Positions 26,023 to 34,220 of a stretch of DNA of 64,000 bases are shown here, piece after piece. The DNA is from CAVQRB01 sp963715055 (GTDB lineage: Bacteria > Pseudomonadota > Alphaproteobacteria > Rhodobacterales > Rhodobacteraceae). The stretch covers positions 1-64,000 of the forward strand of contig CAVQRB010000014.1 in NCBI GenBank assembly GCA_963715055.1, given 5' to 3'. Position 1 is the first letter of the stretch, and each line of letters begins with the position of its first letter. The translations under genes were made by a program, and so were the position numbers. The notes beneath the pieces were generated by a model, which had not been told where the DNA came from, made no database searches, and worked only from the letters and a program-made list of their open reading frames with translations.

Positions 26023-26919
26023 CAGGTCATCCCTCGCAGTGTCCGTTTCGCTGCAAGCGCCGTCGCGATCACTGCGACAAGGGCAAAGGCCAGAGGGATC
26101 AACAAGGGCACGCCCCATTCCACACCCTCGAAGGTCAGGCGGGTCAGAAAACCGCCCGTTTCGCCGGCATCCGGCAGTAGCATAAGGGCAAGAGCCGCCA
26201 CCGCCGCACCTGCAACCGCTCCGATCATGCTGCGCCAGGCGAAGCGGCGCACGAAGGCGCGGGCGATGTAGCGATCTGTCGCCCCTACAAGGCGCAACAC
26301 GCGCACGACGGATTCATTGGCGGCAAGGGCCGCCTGTGCCGCAAGCGTCACCATGATGGCGACCGTCACCGCGATCAGGGCCGCCGAGAGCACCGCCAGC
26401 AGCCGCAGGCGGTTGGCTGCGTTGACCAGCGGATCGCGCCAGGTATTGTGATCGTCCAGATAGGCATCCGGCGCCTCTGCCGCGAGACGAAGCCGCAGTC
26501 CGGCGGGATCGAAGCCCTCGGCGTCCTCGATCACTTCGATGAGGCGTGGAACCGGCAGGGCGGCCAGATCGAGGTCGGGCCCGAACCATGGTGTCAGCAG
26601 GGCGCGTTGCTCGTTGTCATCCAGTGCACGGGCGAAAGGCCACGCCGGCAGTGGATTCAAGGATGCGCAAGACGGTATCGGTCTGCGCCTCGCGGGCCTC
26701 CGGAGCTGCGACAATCCGGATGGTCGCCGACTGCGCCAGATCCTCCGCCCAGGTCTGCGCGAGGCGCCCCGATGAAAACGACAGCGCGAGGGCGAAGACC
26801 GCGAGAAACGCCATCACCGCTGCCGCGACGAGCGTGAGCTGCGCCGTGAAGCCCGAAGGCGGCACGACACTGAAGGCTTGCGGTTCGGCCAGCAGCGCCC
26901 GGCGCAGATCGAGCTTCAC
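26022..26919 (-). pseudogene. ftsX: cell division protein FtsX, frameshifted
   Basis: Two overlapping frames together make one FtsX. The first (GTG at 26919, overlapping the ftsE stop) encodes the N-terminal cytoplasmic and first membrane helix and the start of the extracellular domain up to ILESTAGVAF, then runs out of phase. The second continues ARALDDNEQRALLTPWFG through the large loop, three more helices and the stop at 26022. The break is in GTGGCCTTTCGCC near 26636-26640, where removing one T restores a single 298-residue frame. FtsX is the membrane partner of FtsE that controls peptidoglycan hydrolases at division. Either a real lesion or a sequencing error. Confidence 0.85.
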
Positions 26920-27593
26920 AGATCCGACCCCGCGAGTTGCACCCGCTGGTTGGCGATGCGCAGAACGCGGGCCTGCACTTGTGTTTTTGCGGCCCGGATC
27001 AGGCTCAGGTCATGGGTCGCGACCAGCACGCTCTTTCCCATCTTGTTGAGTTCCACCAGAAGCCGCAGCAGGCGCTGCGACATCTCCCAGTCCACATTGC
27101 CGGTCGGCTCATCCGCGATCACCACATCGGGCGACATGATCACCGCCCGCGCAAGGGCGGCGCGCTGGCGCTCCCCCCCGGAGAGTTCCGGCGGAAAGGC
27201 TTCCGCGCGTTGCGTGAGCCCGACCCAGGCCATCAATTCGGTCAGATCCTCATCGCCCGTCTCGGCGTCCTTCTCGGCCACCGCCAGCGGCAGGGCGATG
27301 TTGCGCGCGACCGACAGGTGGTCGAGAAACTGGCAATCCTGATGCACGACCCCCATCCGCCGGCGCAAGCGCGCGATACCATCGCGGTCCAGTCCGCGCA
27401 CATCCTGCGAGAAGGCAACGACCTGTCCGGAAGAGGGTTGCAGGGCCCCGTAGCAGAGTTTGAGAAGTGTCGTCTTGCCAGCACCGGACGGCCCGGTGAG
27501 AAAGTGAAACGATCCCGGCGCGAGGTTCAGCGAAATGTCGGATAAAAGCGCCCCACCTCCGTAGCTGTAGGCGACGTTCTTAAGCTCGATCAC
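26916..27593 (-). CDS. ftsE: cell division ATP-binding protein FtsE
   Basis: ABC ATPase of the FtsEX complex, 225 residues. Walker A is GPSGAGKTT, the signature is LSGGERQR and Walker B is VVIADEPTGN. MGVVHQDCQFLDHLSVARN is the Q-loop region, with the FtsE-type 'FQD'-like segment. The GTG at 27593 (VIELKNVAYSYGGG) follows GGGAGG at a suitable distance; an ATG 42 bases upstream is in frame but lacks similarity. It overlaps ftsX by four bases (GTGA). Divergent from the zinc-ribbon gene with about 148 bp between the starts. Confidence 0.94.
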   Translation of the reverse strand: MIELKNVAYSYGGGALLSDISLNLAPGSFHFLTGPSGAGKTTLLKLCYGALQPSSGQVVAFSQDVRGLDRDGIARLRRRMGVVHQDCQFLDHLSVARNIALPLAVAEKDAETGDEDLTELMAWVGLTQRAEAFPPELSGGERQRAALARAVIMSPDVVIADEPTGNVDWEMSQRLLRLLVELNKMGKSVLVATHDLSLIRAAKTQVQARVLRIANQRVQLAGSDL

Positions 27594-27741
27594 ATGACCT
27601 CCCGGATCCTGGCTCGCGCTGTTGTGCCTCAGCACCGGTCTGGTTTCAATGCATCACTTGCGGGCTTCTTGCGTAGTTAACGCTTTTCGCAAGGCTTCTA
27701 TGATCCTATGGTGAGTGAAAATGAAACGCAGCAGGCCAAGA

Positions 27742-28620
27742 ATGCGCATAATCTGCCCCAATTGCGACGCCCAATACGAAGTGCCGGAAGACGTCATGCC
27801 GCCGGAGGGGCGGGATGTTCAATGCTCCAATTGCGGTCAGACATGGTTCCAGGTTCATCCCGACTATCCTCTGGACGAAGACGATCCGGAACCCGAAGGG
27901 AAACAGGAAGCACCCGGTAAGGCGAAAAAGGAAAAGGTCGGGGTCAAGCACGACGCTGAAACGCCGAAGCCGCAGGAGGCCAAGCCCTCCTTCGATCCGG
28001 CGCCCGCACCCAAGGCCCCGGCTGGCGACAAGCCCGCCACGCGCAAGGCGCTCGACCCCAATGTGGCGGAAGTGCTCCGGGAAGAGGCCGAACTCGAGGC
28101 CCGGGCGCGCCGGAATGCCATGTCGGATCGGTTGGAGAGCCAGCCTGATCTGGGTCTGGATGAAATCGACGGTGACATGAGCACGCACAGCCGTGATGCG
28201 CGGACGCGAATGGCGCGGATGCGCGGCGAAGATCCGACGCCGGAAGAGGTCGAGCCAGCCACGGTACGGGAGGTGCTGCCGGCATCGCGCCGGGATCTCC
28301 TGCCGGATATCGAAGAGATCAATTCGACCCTGCGCTCGAACAGCGACCGATCCCCTCTGACCGATCCCGGCCAGACCGCCCAGATCGAAGTCCGGGAGGC
28401 GCGGAGTTCGCGGCGCGGGTTCACGCTCATGGTACTCCTGACGGCCTTGCTGGTGCTCGCCTATGTCTTTGCCCCGAAGATTGCGCAGGCTCTCCCTTGG
28501 GTCGATCCCTGGCTCAGCGCCTATGTGGGTATCGTCGACAGTTGGCGCATGTGGCTTGACACGCAGGTCGAAGGCCTGCTGGCCTGGCTCGACGCAGCGG
28601 CAGTTTCTAGCAGCCAGTAA
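27742..28620 (+). CDS. zinc-ribbon membrane protein (MJ0042-type finger)
   Basis: A 292-residue protein. The N-terminus is a four-cysteine zinc ribbon, CPNCDAQYEVPEDVMPPEG followed by CSNCGQTW. A long charged, Pro/Glu/Lys-rich linker follows (about 40-225), then one membrane helix (MVLLTALLVLAYVFAPK) and a short C-terminal helix. The ATG at 27742 puts the zinc finger at the extreme N-terminus, as in relatives. In alphaproteobacteria such a gene is regularly found divergent from ftsE, which suggests a link to division or envelope, but the function is unknown. Confidence 0.88.
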   Translation: MRIICPNCDAQYEVPEDVMPPEGRDVQCSNCGQTWFQVHPDYPLDEDDPEPEGKQEAPGKAKKEKVGVKHDAETPKPQEAKPSFDPAPAPKAPAGDKPATRKALDPNVAEVLREEAELEARARRNAMSDRLESQPDLGLDEIDGDMSTHSRDARTRMARMRGEDPTPEEVEPATVREVLPASRRDLLPDIEEINSTLRSNSDRSPLTDPGQTAQIEVREARSSRRGFTLMVLLTALLVLAYVFAPKIAQALPWVDPWLSAYVGIVDSWRMWLDTQVEGLLAWLDAAAVSSSQ

Positions 28621-28635
28621 TCCGGCAGTCCCGCA

Positions 28636-31245
28636 TCAAAAGCGGTCCAGCAGGCGGTTGAGGTAGTCGCGCTCCTCCTCGGGGCGCGTCACTTCGCCCG
28701 AGCGCCTGCGGATTTCGTCCAGCAGTTCCCGTGCCCGCCCGTAAGCATCGTCGTTGAGGGCAAGCGGGCTGTCATCGCCGTCCACGCCCGAGTTCCCGGA
28801 GTCGCGCCCCAAGGGGTCTCGGCTGTCCGCGCGCTGGTTTGAATCCTGCGCGCCCTGGCCCGGTTGCTGGTTGCGCTGCTCCTGTGCCATCATCTCGCCC
28901 AGAGCCCGCATTCCTTCGCGCAGAGCTTCCATGGCCTGCGCCTGATCGTCGATCGCACCGGGCAGATCGTTTTCGCGCAGAGCCTGTTCCGCACCATCCA
29001 TGGCGCGTCCCGCACGGTCGAGCGCGTCGCGTGCCGCATCGCCCTCGGCAGACCCTTCTCCCGGCAGGTTGCGCTGCTGGCGGTTCAATTCGTCGCGAAG
29101 CGCGCGCTGGCGGTCGGCAATCGAGCCCTCGTCGAGGCCGCCCTGCCCGTTCTGATCGCCTTGAGCCTGGTCCTGCCCGCCGCCCTGGCCTTCGCCTTGC
29201 TGACCCTGGCCTTGCTGACCTTCATGGCTTTCGCCGCGACCCTGTCCGCCGTTGCGGCCTTCGTTGCCCTGGCTTTCGCCAGCCTGCGCTCCGGGATTGA
29301 ACTGCTCCTGCAGGTCGCGGAAAGCCTGATCGGAGAGGCCCTGCTGTTCGCGCAGGGTCTCGGCCAGACCTTCCATGGCCTGCTGCCCCGGGCTCTGGCC
29401 GCCCTGACCTTGCTGGCCTTGGGTCACGCGCATGTTCTCCATCATCTGCTGGAGTTCCTGCAACGCCTGCTGGGCTTCGGCCATGCGCCCCTGTTCCATC
29501 AACTCCTGGATGCGGTCCATCATGCGTTGCAGGTCATCCTGCGTCATCTGCATGCTGTTCTGGTCGCCCTGCTGCGGCTGCTGGCCGTTCTCCTGCTGCT
29601 CGCGCTGCGCCTGCCGGGAGAGTTGCTCGAGGTAGTCCTCGGTGGCTCGACGGAGTTCGCGCATCAACTCGGCGATCTCCTCATCCGAAGCGCCGTTCTT
29701 GATCGCCTCGTTCAGGCGTTCCTGCGCGCGGCGCATCCGCTCTGCCGCATCCGCCAGATCGCCCTCTTCAAGAATCAGTGCGAGATCCCACAGATCCTCG
29801 GCAAGCGCCTGCTGCTGGTCGTCGCTCATGCCGTAGCTTGTGTAGATTTCAACCTGGCGGATCAGCTTGCGCAGACGCAGCACATCCACTTCGTTGCGGA
29901 AAACGTCATCGGGAAGGTAAGATACCGTGCGAAGCACCTGACCGATCCGCTGCCCGTTACCGCGGGACCACAGAAGGTCACGTCGCTGCTCGATCACCGC
30001 AGCTGCAAGAGGATCGAAAAAGCGCCGACCCGGAAGGACAATTCCCCGCGGTGCCGTCTCCACCTGCTGCTCGGCGCCGTCCAGCGCGGTCAGCCGCACT
30101 TCCACGGGCAGGTTGGCCCAGGGGTGCTTGGAGAAATCCTCGATCAGATTTTCCTCGAACTCACTGCGATTGCCGGCGATGGGCATTGGTAGTGGCACAA
30201 TCAGGTCCGGGCGCGCCTCCGGATCGATCGTCAGCCCATGGCGCCGGTCCACCGATGCCAGATCAAGCGTGAACCGCGCTTCGCCGGCTTCGACGCCATA
30301 GTCGTCCTTCGCCGCGAAAGGCAAGGTCATCTCACCAAGCGCCGCAGCGGTCGGGTCTTCCAGAACAGCGATTTCCGGCGGCAGGTCGGGGATGATTGCC
30401 ACCTGCCAACTGCGACCGCCCGGTCCGTCGATGGAGATCGTCCCGTCCTGAAGCACCACGAAATCCTGCGCCGGATCGGTCGCAGGGGGCATCTCGCTAC
30501 GTCCCGAAACGGTTTCGGAAAGGCTCAACGCGCCGACCTCGCCATAGAGCCGCAGGGTGATCAGGCTCCCCACGGGGACACTGAGCGTGCCCGTATCGAT
30601 ATCGTTGAGGTATATCGTGGGTCGCCCTGTGTAGCGCGGACTTTCCGCCCAGCCTTCCCAGACCGGTCCCGAGGCGAGCCCACCTTGCCCACCCGCCAAC
30701 TCTCCCATTGAACCGACCCGCCAGACCGACCCGAAAAGCAGGGCCATCGCGAAGGCCACCACAGCCACGTAACGCAAAGCGTAAGGGTCGCGGTCGGAAA
30801 TGCGCAGATCGGCAGGTACAGGCTCCGCGGATCTTGCCCGTTCGGCCATACGGGCCTGATGCGCGCGCCAAACCGCTGTCGACGCACGGTCTTCCGCCCC
30901 GATGGTTTGGGTGTCGAGCAGCGCGCGCAGCGGACGCCCGGCCATCGTGGCATCGAGACGCGCGAGCGCGGCATCGCGGCTCGGGATGCGAAAGCGCATG
31001 AAGCCGTAAACCACTGCGGCAATGGCCGCGAGAACGGTGGTGACGGTCCCGACCCAGAGCACTTCCAGCGGCACGACATCCTGCACGCCGAACATCAGCA
31101 GGGCCAGAGCCAGGAGAATGACGCTGAGAAGCGGCCAGAAACTCCGCACCAACTCCTCTGCGACCATGCCGAGCCGGGTCAGACGCAGGGGCCAGCGCAC
31201 CGCATCCAGTGCCGCCGTGCTGTCGCGCTTTGAAAAGGACGCCAT
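28636..31245 (-). CDS. TIGR02302/DUF4175 family membrane protein
   Basis: An 869-residue protein conserved in alphaproteobacteria. Two N-terminal helices (about 33-76) and a third near 155-175 precede a periplasmic-looking beta-rich region (RYTGRPTIYLNDIDTGTLSVPVGS). A helical part containing RVGMSDDQQQALAEDLWDLA follows. A strikingly Gln/Gly/Glu-rich, low-complexity stretch (about 545-790) holds repeated QGQ and GQG units and many Q-rich helices. The C-terminus (RELLDEIRRRSGEVTRPEEERDYLNRLL) is charged and conserved. Function unknown. It lies 41 bp downstream of lysA on the same strand and is convergent with the zinc-ribbon gene. Confidence 0.93.
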   Translation of the reverse strand: MASFSKRDSTAALDAVRWPLRLTRLGMVAEELVRSFWPLLSVILLALALLMFGVQDVVPLEVLWVGTVTTVLAAIAAVVYGFMRFRIPSRDAALARLDATMAGRPLRALLDTQTIGAEDRASTAVWRAHQARMAERARSAEPVPADLRISDRDPYALRYVAVVAFAMALLFGSVWRVGSMGELAGGQGGLASGPVWEGWAESPRYTGRPTIYLNDIDTGTLSVPVGSLITLRLYGEVGALSLSETVSGRSEMPPATDPAQDFVVLQDGTISIDGPGGRSWQVAIIPDLPPEIAVLEDPTAAALGEMTLPFAAKDDYGVEAGEARFTLDLASVDRRHGLTIDPEARPDLIVPLPMPIAGNRSEFEENLIEDFSKHPWANLPVEVRLTALDGAEQQVETAPRGIVLPGRRFFDPLAAAVIEQRRDLLWSRGNGQRIGQVLRTVSYLPDDVFRNEVDVLRLRKLIRQVEIYTSYGMSDDQQQALAEDLWDLALILEEGDLADAAERMRRAQERLNEAIKNGASDEEIAELMRELRRATEDYLEQLSRQAQREQQENGQQPQQGDQNSMQMTQDDLQRMMDRIQELMEQGRMAEAQQALQELQQMMENMRVTQGQQGQGGQSPGQQAMEGLAETLREQQGLSDQAFRDLQEQFNPGAQAGESQGNEGRNGGQGRGESHEGQQGQGQQGEGQGGGQDQAQGDQNGQGGLDEGSIADRQRALRDELNRQQRNLPGEGSAEGDAARDALDRAGRAMDGAEQALRENDLPGAIDDQAQAMEALREGMRALGEMMAQEQRNQQPGQGAQDSNQRADSRDPLGRDSGNSGVDGDDSPLALNDDAYGRARELLDEIRRRSGEVTRPEEERDYLNRLLDRF

Positions 31246-31286
31246 TCAACCTCCTCGGTCTCGCTCGCACGGCAGTCCGCCGCTGA

Positions 31287-32552
31287 TCAGAGCCACTCGG
31301 GAATGGTATCGCGATTTATCATTTCGTCAAACGTCGGTCGCGGGCGAATAACCGCAAATTGATCTTTATGGACCAAAACTTCCGGAATGAGGGGGCGCGA
31401 GTTGTACTCACTGCTCATTACTGCGCCATATGCCCCGGCGGATCGGAATGCAACGAGGTCACCCGCGCGCAGCGGCGGCATCATCCGCCCCTTGGCGAAT
31501 GTATCACCGGATTCGCATACCGGCCCGACGATGTCGAATTTCACCTGCTCGACACCGGCGTCGGGCTCGACAACCGGGACGATGTCATGATGCGCGTCAT
31601 ACATCGCCGGGCGGATCAGATCGTTCATCGCGCCATCGAGGATCAGGAAATCGCGCCCCTCGCCCGACTTAACATAGATCACCTCGGAGACCATGATCCC
31701 CGCGTTGCCGACGATGAGGCGGCCCGGTTCGATCTCGATCTCGCAGTCCAGATGGCCCAGCGTGCGCTTGACCATCGCGCCATAATCGAGCGGCAGGGGC
31801 GGCGCCTGGTTGTCGCGCATGTAAGGTATGCCGAGGCCACCACCGAGATCCAGCCTGCGGATATCGTGTCCGTCAGCGCGCAGGGTTTCAGTGAGTTCGG
31901 CAACCTTGCGATAGGCCAACTCGAAGGGTTCGAGCTCGGTCAGCTGGCTGCCGATGTGCACATCGATCCCGATCACCTCGAGTCCCGGCAGGCTGGCCGC
32001 CAGCGCATAGACCTCGCGGGCTCGCGCAATCGGGATGCCGAACTTGTTTTCGGACTTGCCGGTCGCGATCTTGGCGTGGGTCTTGGCATCCACGTCCGGG
32101 TTCACCCGGATCGTGATCGGCGCGATCTTGCCCATCTCCAGCGCCGTGGCGTTCAGGACCGCCATCTCCGGCTCGGATTCCACGTTGAACTGGCGGATGC
32201 CGCCTTCCAGCGCCAGACGGATTTCCGCAGCCGTCTTGCCGACGCCGGAAAACACGATCCGCTCGCCCGGCACGCCTGCGGCCTTGGCACGACGGTATTC
32301 ACCGCCCGAGACCACGTCCATGCCCGCGCCCGCCTCCGCCAGTGTCTTCAGGATCGCCTGATTGCTCGCAGCCTTCATCGCATAGCAGACCATGTGATCG
32401 AGGCCCGAAAGCGCTTCGTTGAAGAGATTGAAGTGCCGCAGCAGGGTAGCCGTAGAATAGACGTAGAATGGGGTGCCGACCGCCGCGGCGATCTCGGCCA
32501 CAGGCACGTCTTCGGCGTGCAGGGCGCCATTGCGATAGAGAAAATGATCCAT
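31287..32552 (-). CDS. lysA: diaminopimelate decarboxylase
   Basis: PLP-dependent decarboxylase forming L-lysine from meso-diaminopimelate, 421 residues. The PLP lysine is K60 in CYAMKAASN. HIGSQLTELEPF and LDLGGGLGIPY are the conserved glycine-rich phosphate-binding segments, and EPGRLIVGNAG and CESGDTFAKGR (with the catalytic cysteine) complete the active site. The start MDHFLYRNGALHAEDV is the usual N-terminus. Followed by the TIGR02302 gene, and probably co-transcribed with it. Confidence 0.96.
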   Translation of the reverse strand: MDHFLYRNGALHAEDVPVAEIAAAVGTPFYVYSTATLLRHFNLFNEALSGLDHMVCYAMKAASNQAILKTLAEAGAGMDVVSGGEYRRAKAAGVPGERIVFSGVGKTAAEIRLALEGGIRQFNVESEPEMAVLNATALEMGKIAPITIRVNPDVDAKTHAKIATGKSENKFGIPIARAREVYALAASLPGLEVIGIDVHIGSQLTELEPFELAYRKVAELTETLRADGHDIRRLDLGGGLGIPYMRDNQAPPLPLDYGAMVKRTLGHLDCEIEIEPGRLIVGNAGIMVSEVIYVKSGEGRDFLILDGAMNDLIRPAMYDAHHDIVPVVEPDAGVEQVKFDIVGPVCESGDTFAKGRMMPPLRAGDLVAFRSAGAYGAVMSSEYNSRPLIPEVLVHKDQFAVIRPRPTFDEMINRDTIPEWL

Positions 32553-32644
32553 TGTACCTACGCCACGCCATCGGTTTCAGGGTGAGGGCGTCATATCAGA
32601 CCTGCGGACGGGCGCAATCGGCGAGGCACGCGCGCGGCACGAAC

Positions 32645-32670
32645 AAAAACGGGCAGCACGAGCTGCCCGT
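32645..32670 (-). terminator. rho-independent terminator upstream of lysA
   Basis: On the minus strand ACGGGCAG, six bases, CTGCCCGT is followed by a TTTTT run. It lies between the stop of the decayed VPLPA-type gene at 32694 and lysA and would end transcription of the former. Confidence 0.75.
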
Positions 32671-32693
32671 GTTCCGATCCATGCGCATAGCGC

Positions 32694-33391
32694 TCAGGCT
32701 TTTGCAGCCTTGTCCTTGCGACGCTTCATCAAACCCAGTCCGCCAGGCCCGGCAAGCAGCAATGGCAGGGCAGCCGGCACCGGTACCGGAGCGATCTGCA
32801 GCGAATCCACGCCGCCGGAGCCGCCCAATTCAACGAACATAGATTCGCCCACACGGATCACATCCGAGGGCGTGCCAAAGGTCAGCGCGCCGGTGCCGTT
32901 CTGCCGGTTGCCTTCTATGTCACCAATGTCGATTGTGCCGAGGGCGGTTGTCGTCCCCCCGATGATCGAAGAAAACTTGAAATCGGTATTATCGTTCGCA
33001 GATGCGCCAAGGAACCTGAAGGCCGGACCACGCTGCAGCGTGAGCATGATCGTGCCGGCACCGGCGGCATCACCCGGACTCCTCGAACCTGCTTCCTGCA
33101 GGATCAGGATATTCCGGAAATCCCGTCGTTGCCCTGTGCGATCGGCGACAGGTCTGTACCGCCCTTCACCGGGTTGGCCGAATCGAAAATCGCAGGACCG
33201 GAAATGGCGACGTCGTTTGTCCGCGTGAAGGAAAGCTCGAAGGGGTAGCCGTCTTCAGTGAAAGTCATCAGGGGTAAGGTCTGCGCGGAGCTGGCATTGA
33301 GCGCGTCGAAATCCATCGTCACCGCCTACGCGGCCAGAGGGGCTGCAGCCAGGACAACAGCAGCCATCGCGGATCTAAGAAAGGTCATCAT
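32694..33391 (-). pseudogene. VPLPA-CTERM-type sorted protein with in-frame TAG and frameshift
   Basis: From ATG 33391 the minus strand encodes a signal peptide MMTFLRSAMAAVVLAAAPLAA, then TAG at 33326-33328, and continues in the same frame with AVTMDFDALNASSAQTLPL up to ISGIS. A one-base change near 33115 is needed to move into RNILILQEAGSRSPGDAAG and on through TIMLTLQRGPAFRFLGA to the sorting tail PVPVPAALPLLLAGPGGLG and a basic end (KRRKDKAAKA). The stop sits exactly at the expected signal peptidase site, and the T-run break is typical of slippage. Without both lesions it would be a normal exosortase substrate of about 230 residues. Confidence 0.78.
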
Positions 33392-33570
33392 CACATCTCC
33401 GATGCGTCTTCACCAAGGGGTCGGCGCGTCAACAAATCCCGAGGGCGCCAACAGTCGGGGAATCGACGCTCGAGTGAAACCCTTGAAAAGTCAAAAAAGT
33501 AGCAAAATTGACGTGAGGTTTAGCCGAAAAGTCGAAAAGAGCGCGGCGCGCCCCCCACCTCAGGATGCAG

Positions 33571-33870
33571 CTACCTCAACCGAAGGTAAAGATAGAGCGG
33601 CAGACCACAACTCACCCCGATCATGAAAGTGGCCGGCACAACGAACAGGTAGTGCCATTTGCGTTGGCTGAAGGCTTCGAACAGAACCCAGACCGTCAGT
33701 GCGATGGCTGCAATCGTAAGATCCCAGACCAGCCCGCTCGTGGCCGTGTTCACATGCCAGGCATCGACCATCGCCATCAGGTCATAGCCGTTCTCGTTGA
33801 ACCACTGGATGAAGTAATACATCGGGTGGATCGCACCCCAGACCGCCAGCGCGAGAAAGATCATGCGCAT
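33571..33870 (-). CDS. DUF2834 membrane protein
   Basis: A 99-residue protein with three membrane helices. MRMIFLALAVWGAIHPMYYFIQWFNENG and the ending FVVPATFMIGVSCGLPLYLYLRLR are the DUF2834 pattern, a short family of unknown function widespread in cyanobacteria and proteobacteria. It is the last of three small genes downstream of argH, with 10 bp to the preceding lipoprotein, and is probably on the argH transcript. Confidence 0.87.
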   Translation of the reverse strand: MRMIFLALAVWGAIHPMYYFIQWFNENGYDLMAMVDAWHVNTATSGLVWDLTIAAIALTVWVLFEAFSQRKWHYLFVVPATFMIGVSCGLPLYLYLRLR

Positions 33871-33880
33871 GGTGTGGTCC

Positions 33881-34045
33881 TCATCCGCGCTTCACGATGC
33901 CGTAGCGGGCATAGCCGTTGACGCTGATCCCTGTGGGTGGGACCTCGGAAGGTGCGGCCCGCGGCGCAGAAGATGACCCGGACGAACCCGGCCCCGTGCA
34001 GGCCGTGAGCCCGGCAAGACAGACAATGATCAGAAGGACTCGCAT
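33881..34045 (-). CDS. small lipoprotein downstream of argH (distal)
   Basis: A 54-residue predicted lipoprotein: MRVLLIIVCLAGLTACTGPG has a lipobox LTAC with the lipid cysteine at residue 16. The mature part is a Ser/Pro-rich tether followed by GISVNGYARYGIVKRG. It lies two bases after the proximal lipoprotein gene. The ISVNGYARYGIV ending is reminiscent of small argH-linked lipoproteins in this group. Too short for family assignment. Confidence 0.65.
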   Translation of the reverse strand: MRVLLIIVCLAGLTACTGPGSSGSSSAPRAAPSEVPPTGISVNGYARYGIVKRG

Positions 34046-34046
34046 T

Positions 34047-34220
34047 TCAGAGACCCAGGCTGAGCCAGAAGGGCCCGGTGCTGACACCGACGCGGGCGCT
34101 CGGGTAGATACCGCTGCTGTTGATGCTGACACCTGCATTGGCAGTCGGGCGCACCGGCTCGCCATCGGCACCACAGGCGGCAAGGGCCAAGAGTGACAAG
34201 AATGCCGCGACAGGTTTCAT
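34047..34220 (-). CDS. small lipoprotein downstream of argH (proximal)
   Basis: A 57-residue predicted lipoprotein, MKPVAAFLSLLALAACGADG with the lipid cysteine at residue 16. The mature part GVSINSSGIYPSARVGVSTGPFW looks like two short beta strands and is similar in style to the distal lipoprotein (GISVNGYARYGIV). The ATG overlaps the argH stop (ATGA), so translation is coupled to argH. Role unknown. Confidence 0.7.
   Translation of the reverse strand: MKPVAAFLSLLALAACGADGEPVRPTANAGVSINSSGIYPSARVGVSTGPFWLSLGL

Noticed and set aside
29160..29560. Repeat-like Gln/Gly-rich sequence in the TIGR02302 gene
   Set aside because: Considered as a DNA repeat or CRISPR-like array, but it is protein low complexity (QGQ/GQG codons) inside one reading frame with irregular units and no spacers.
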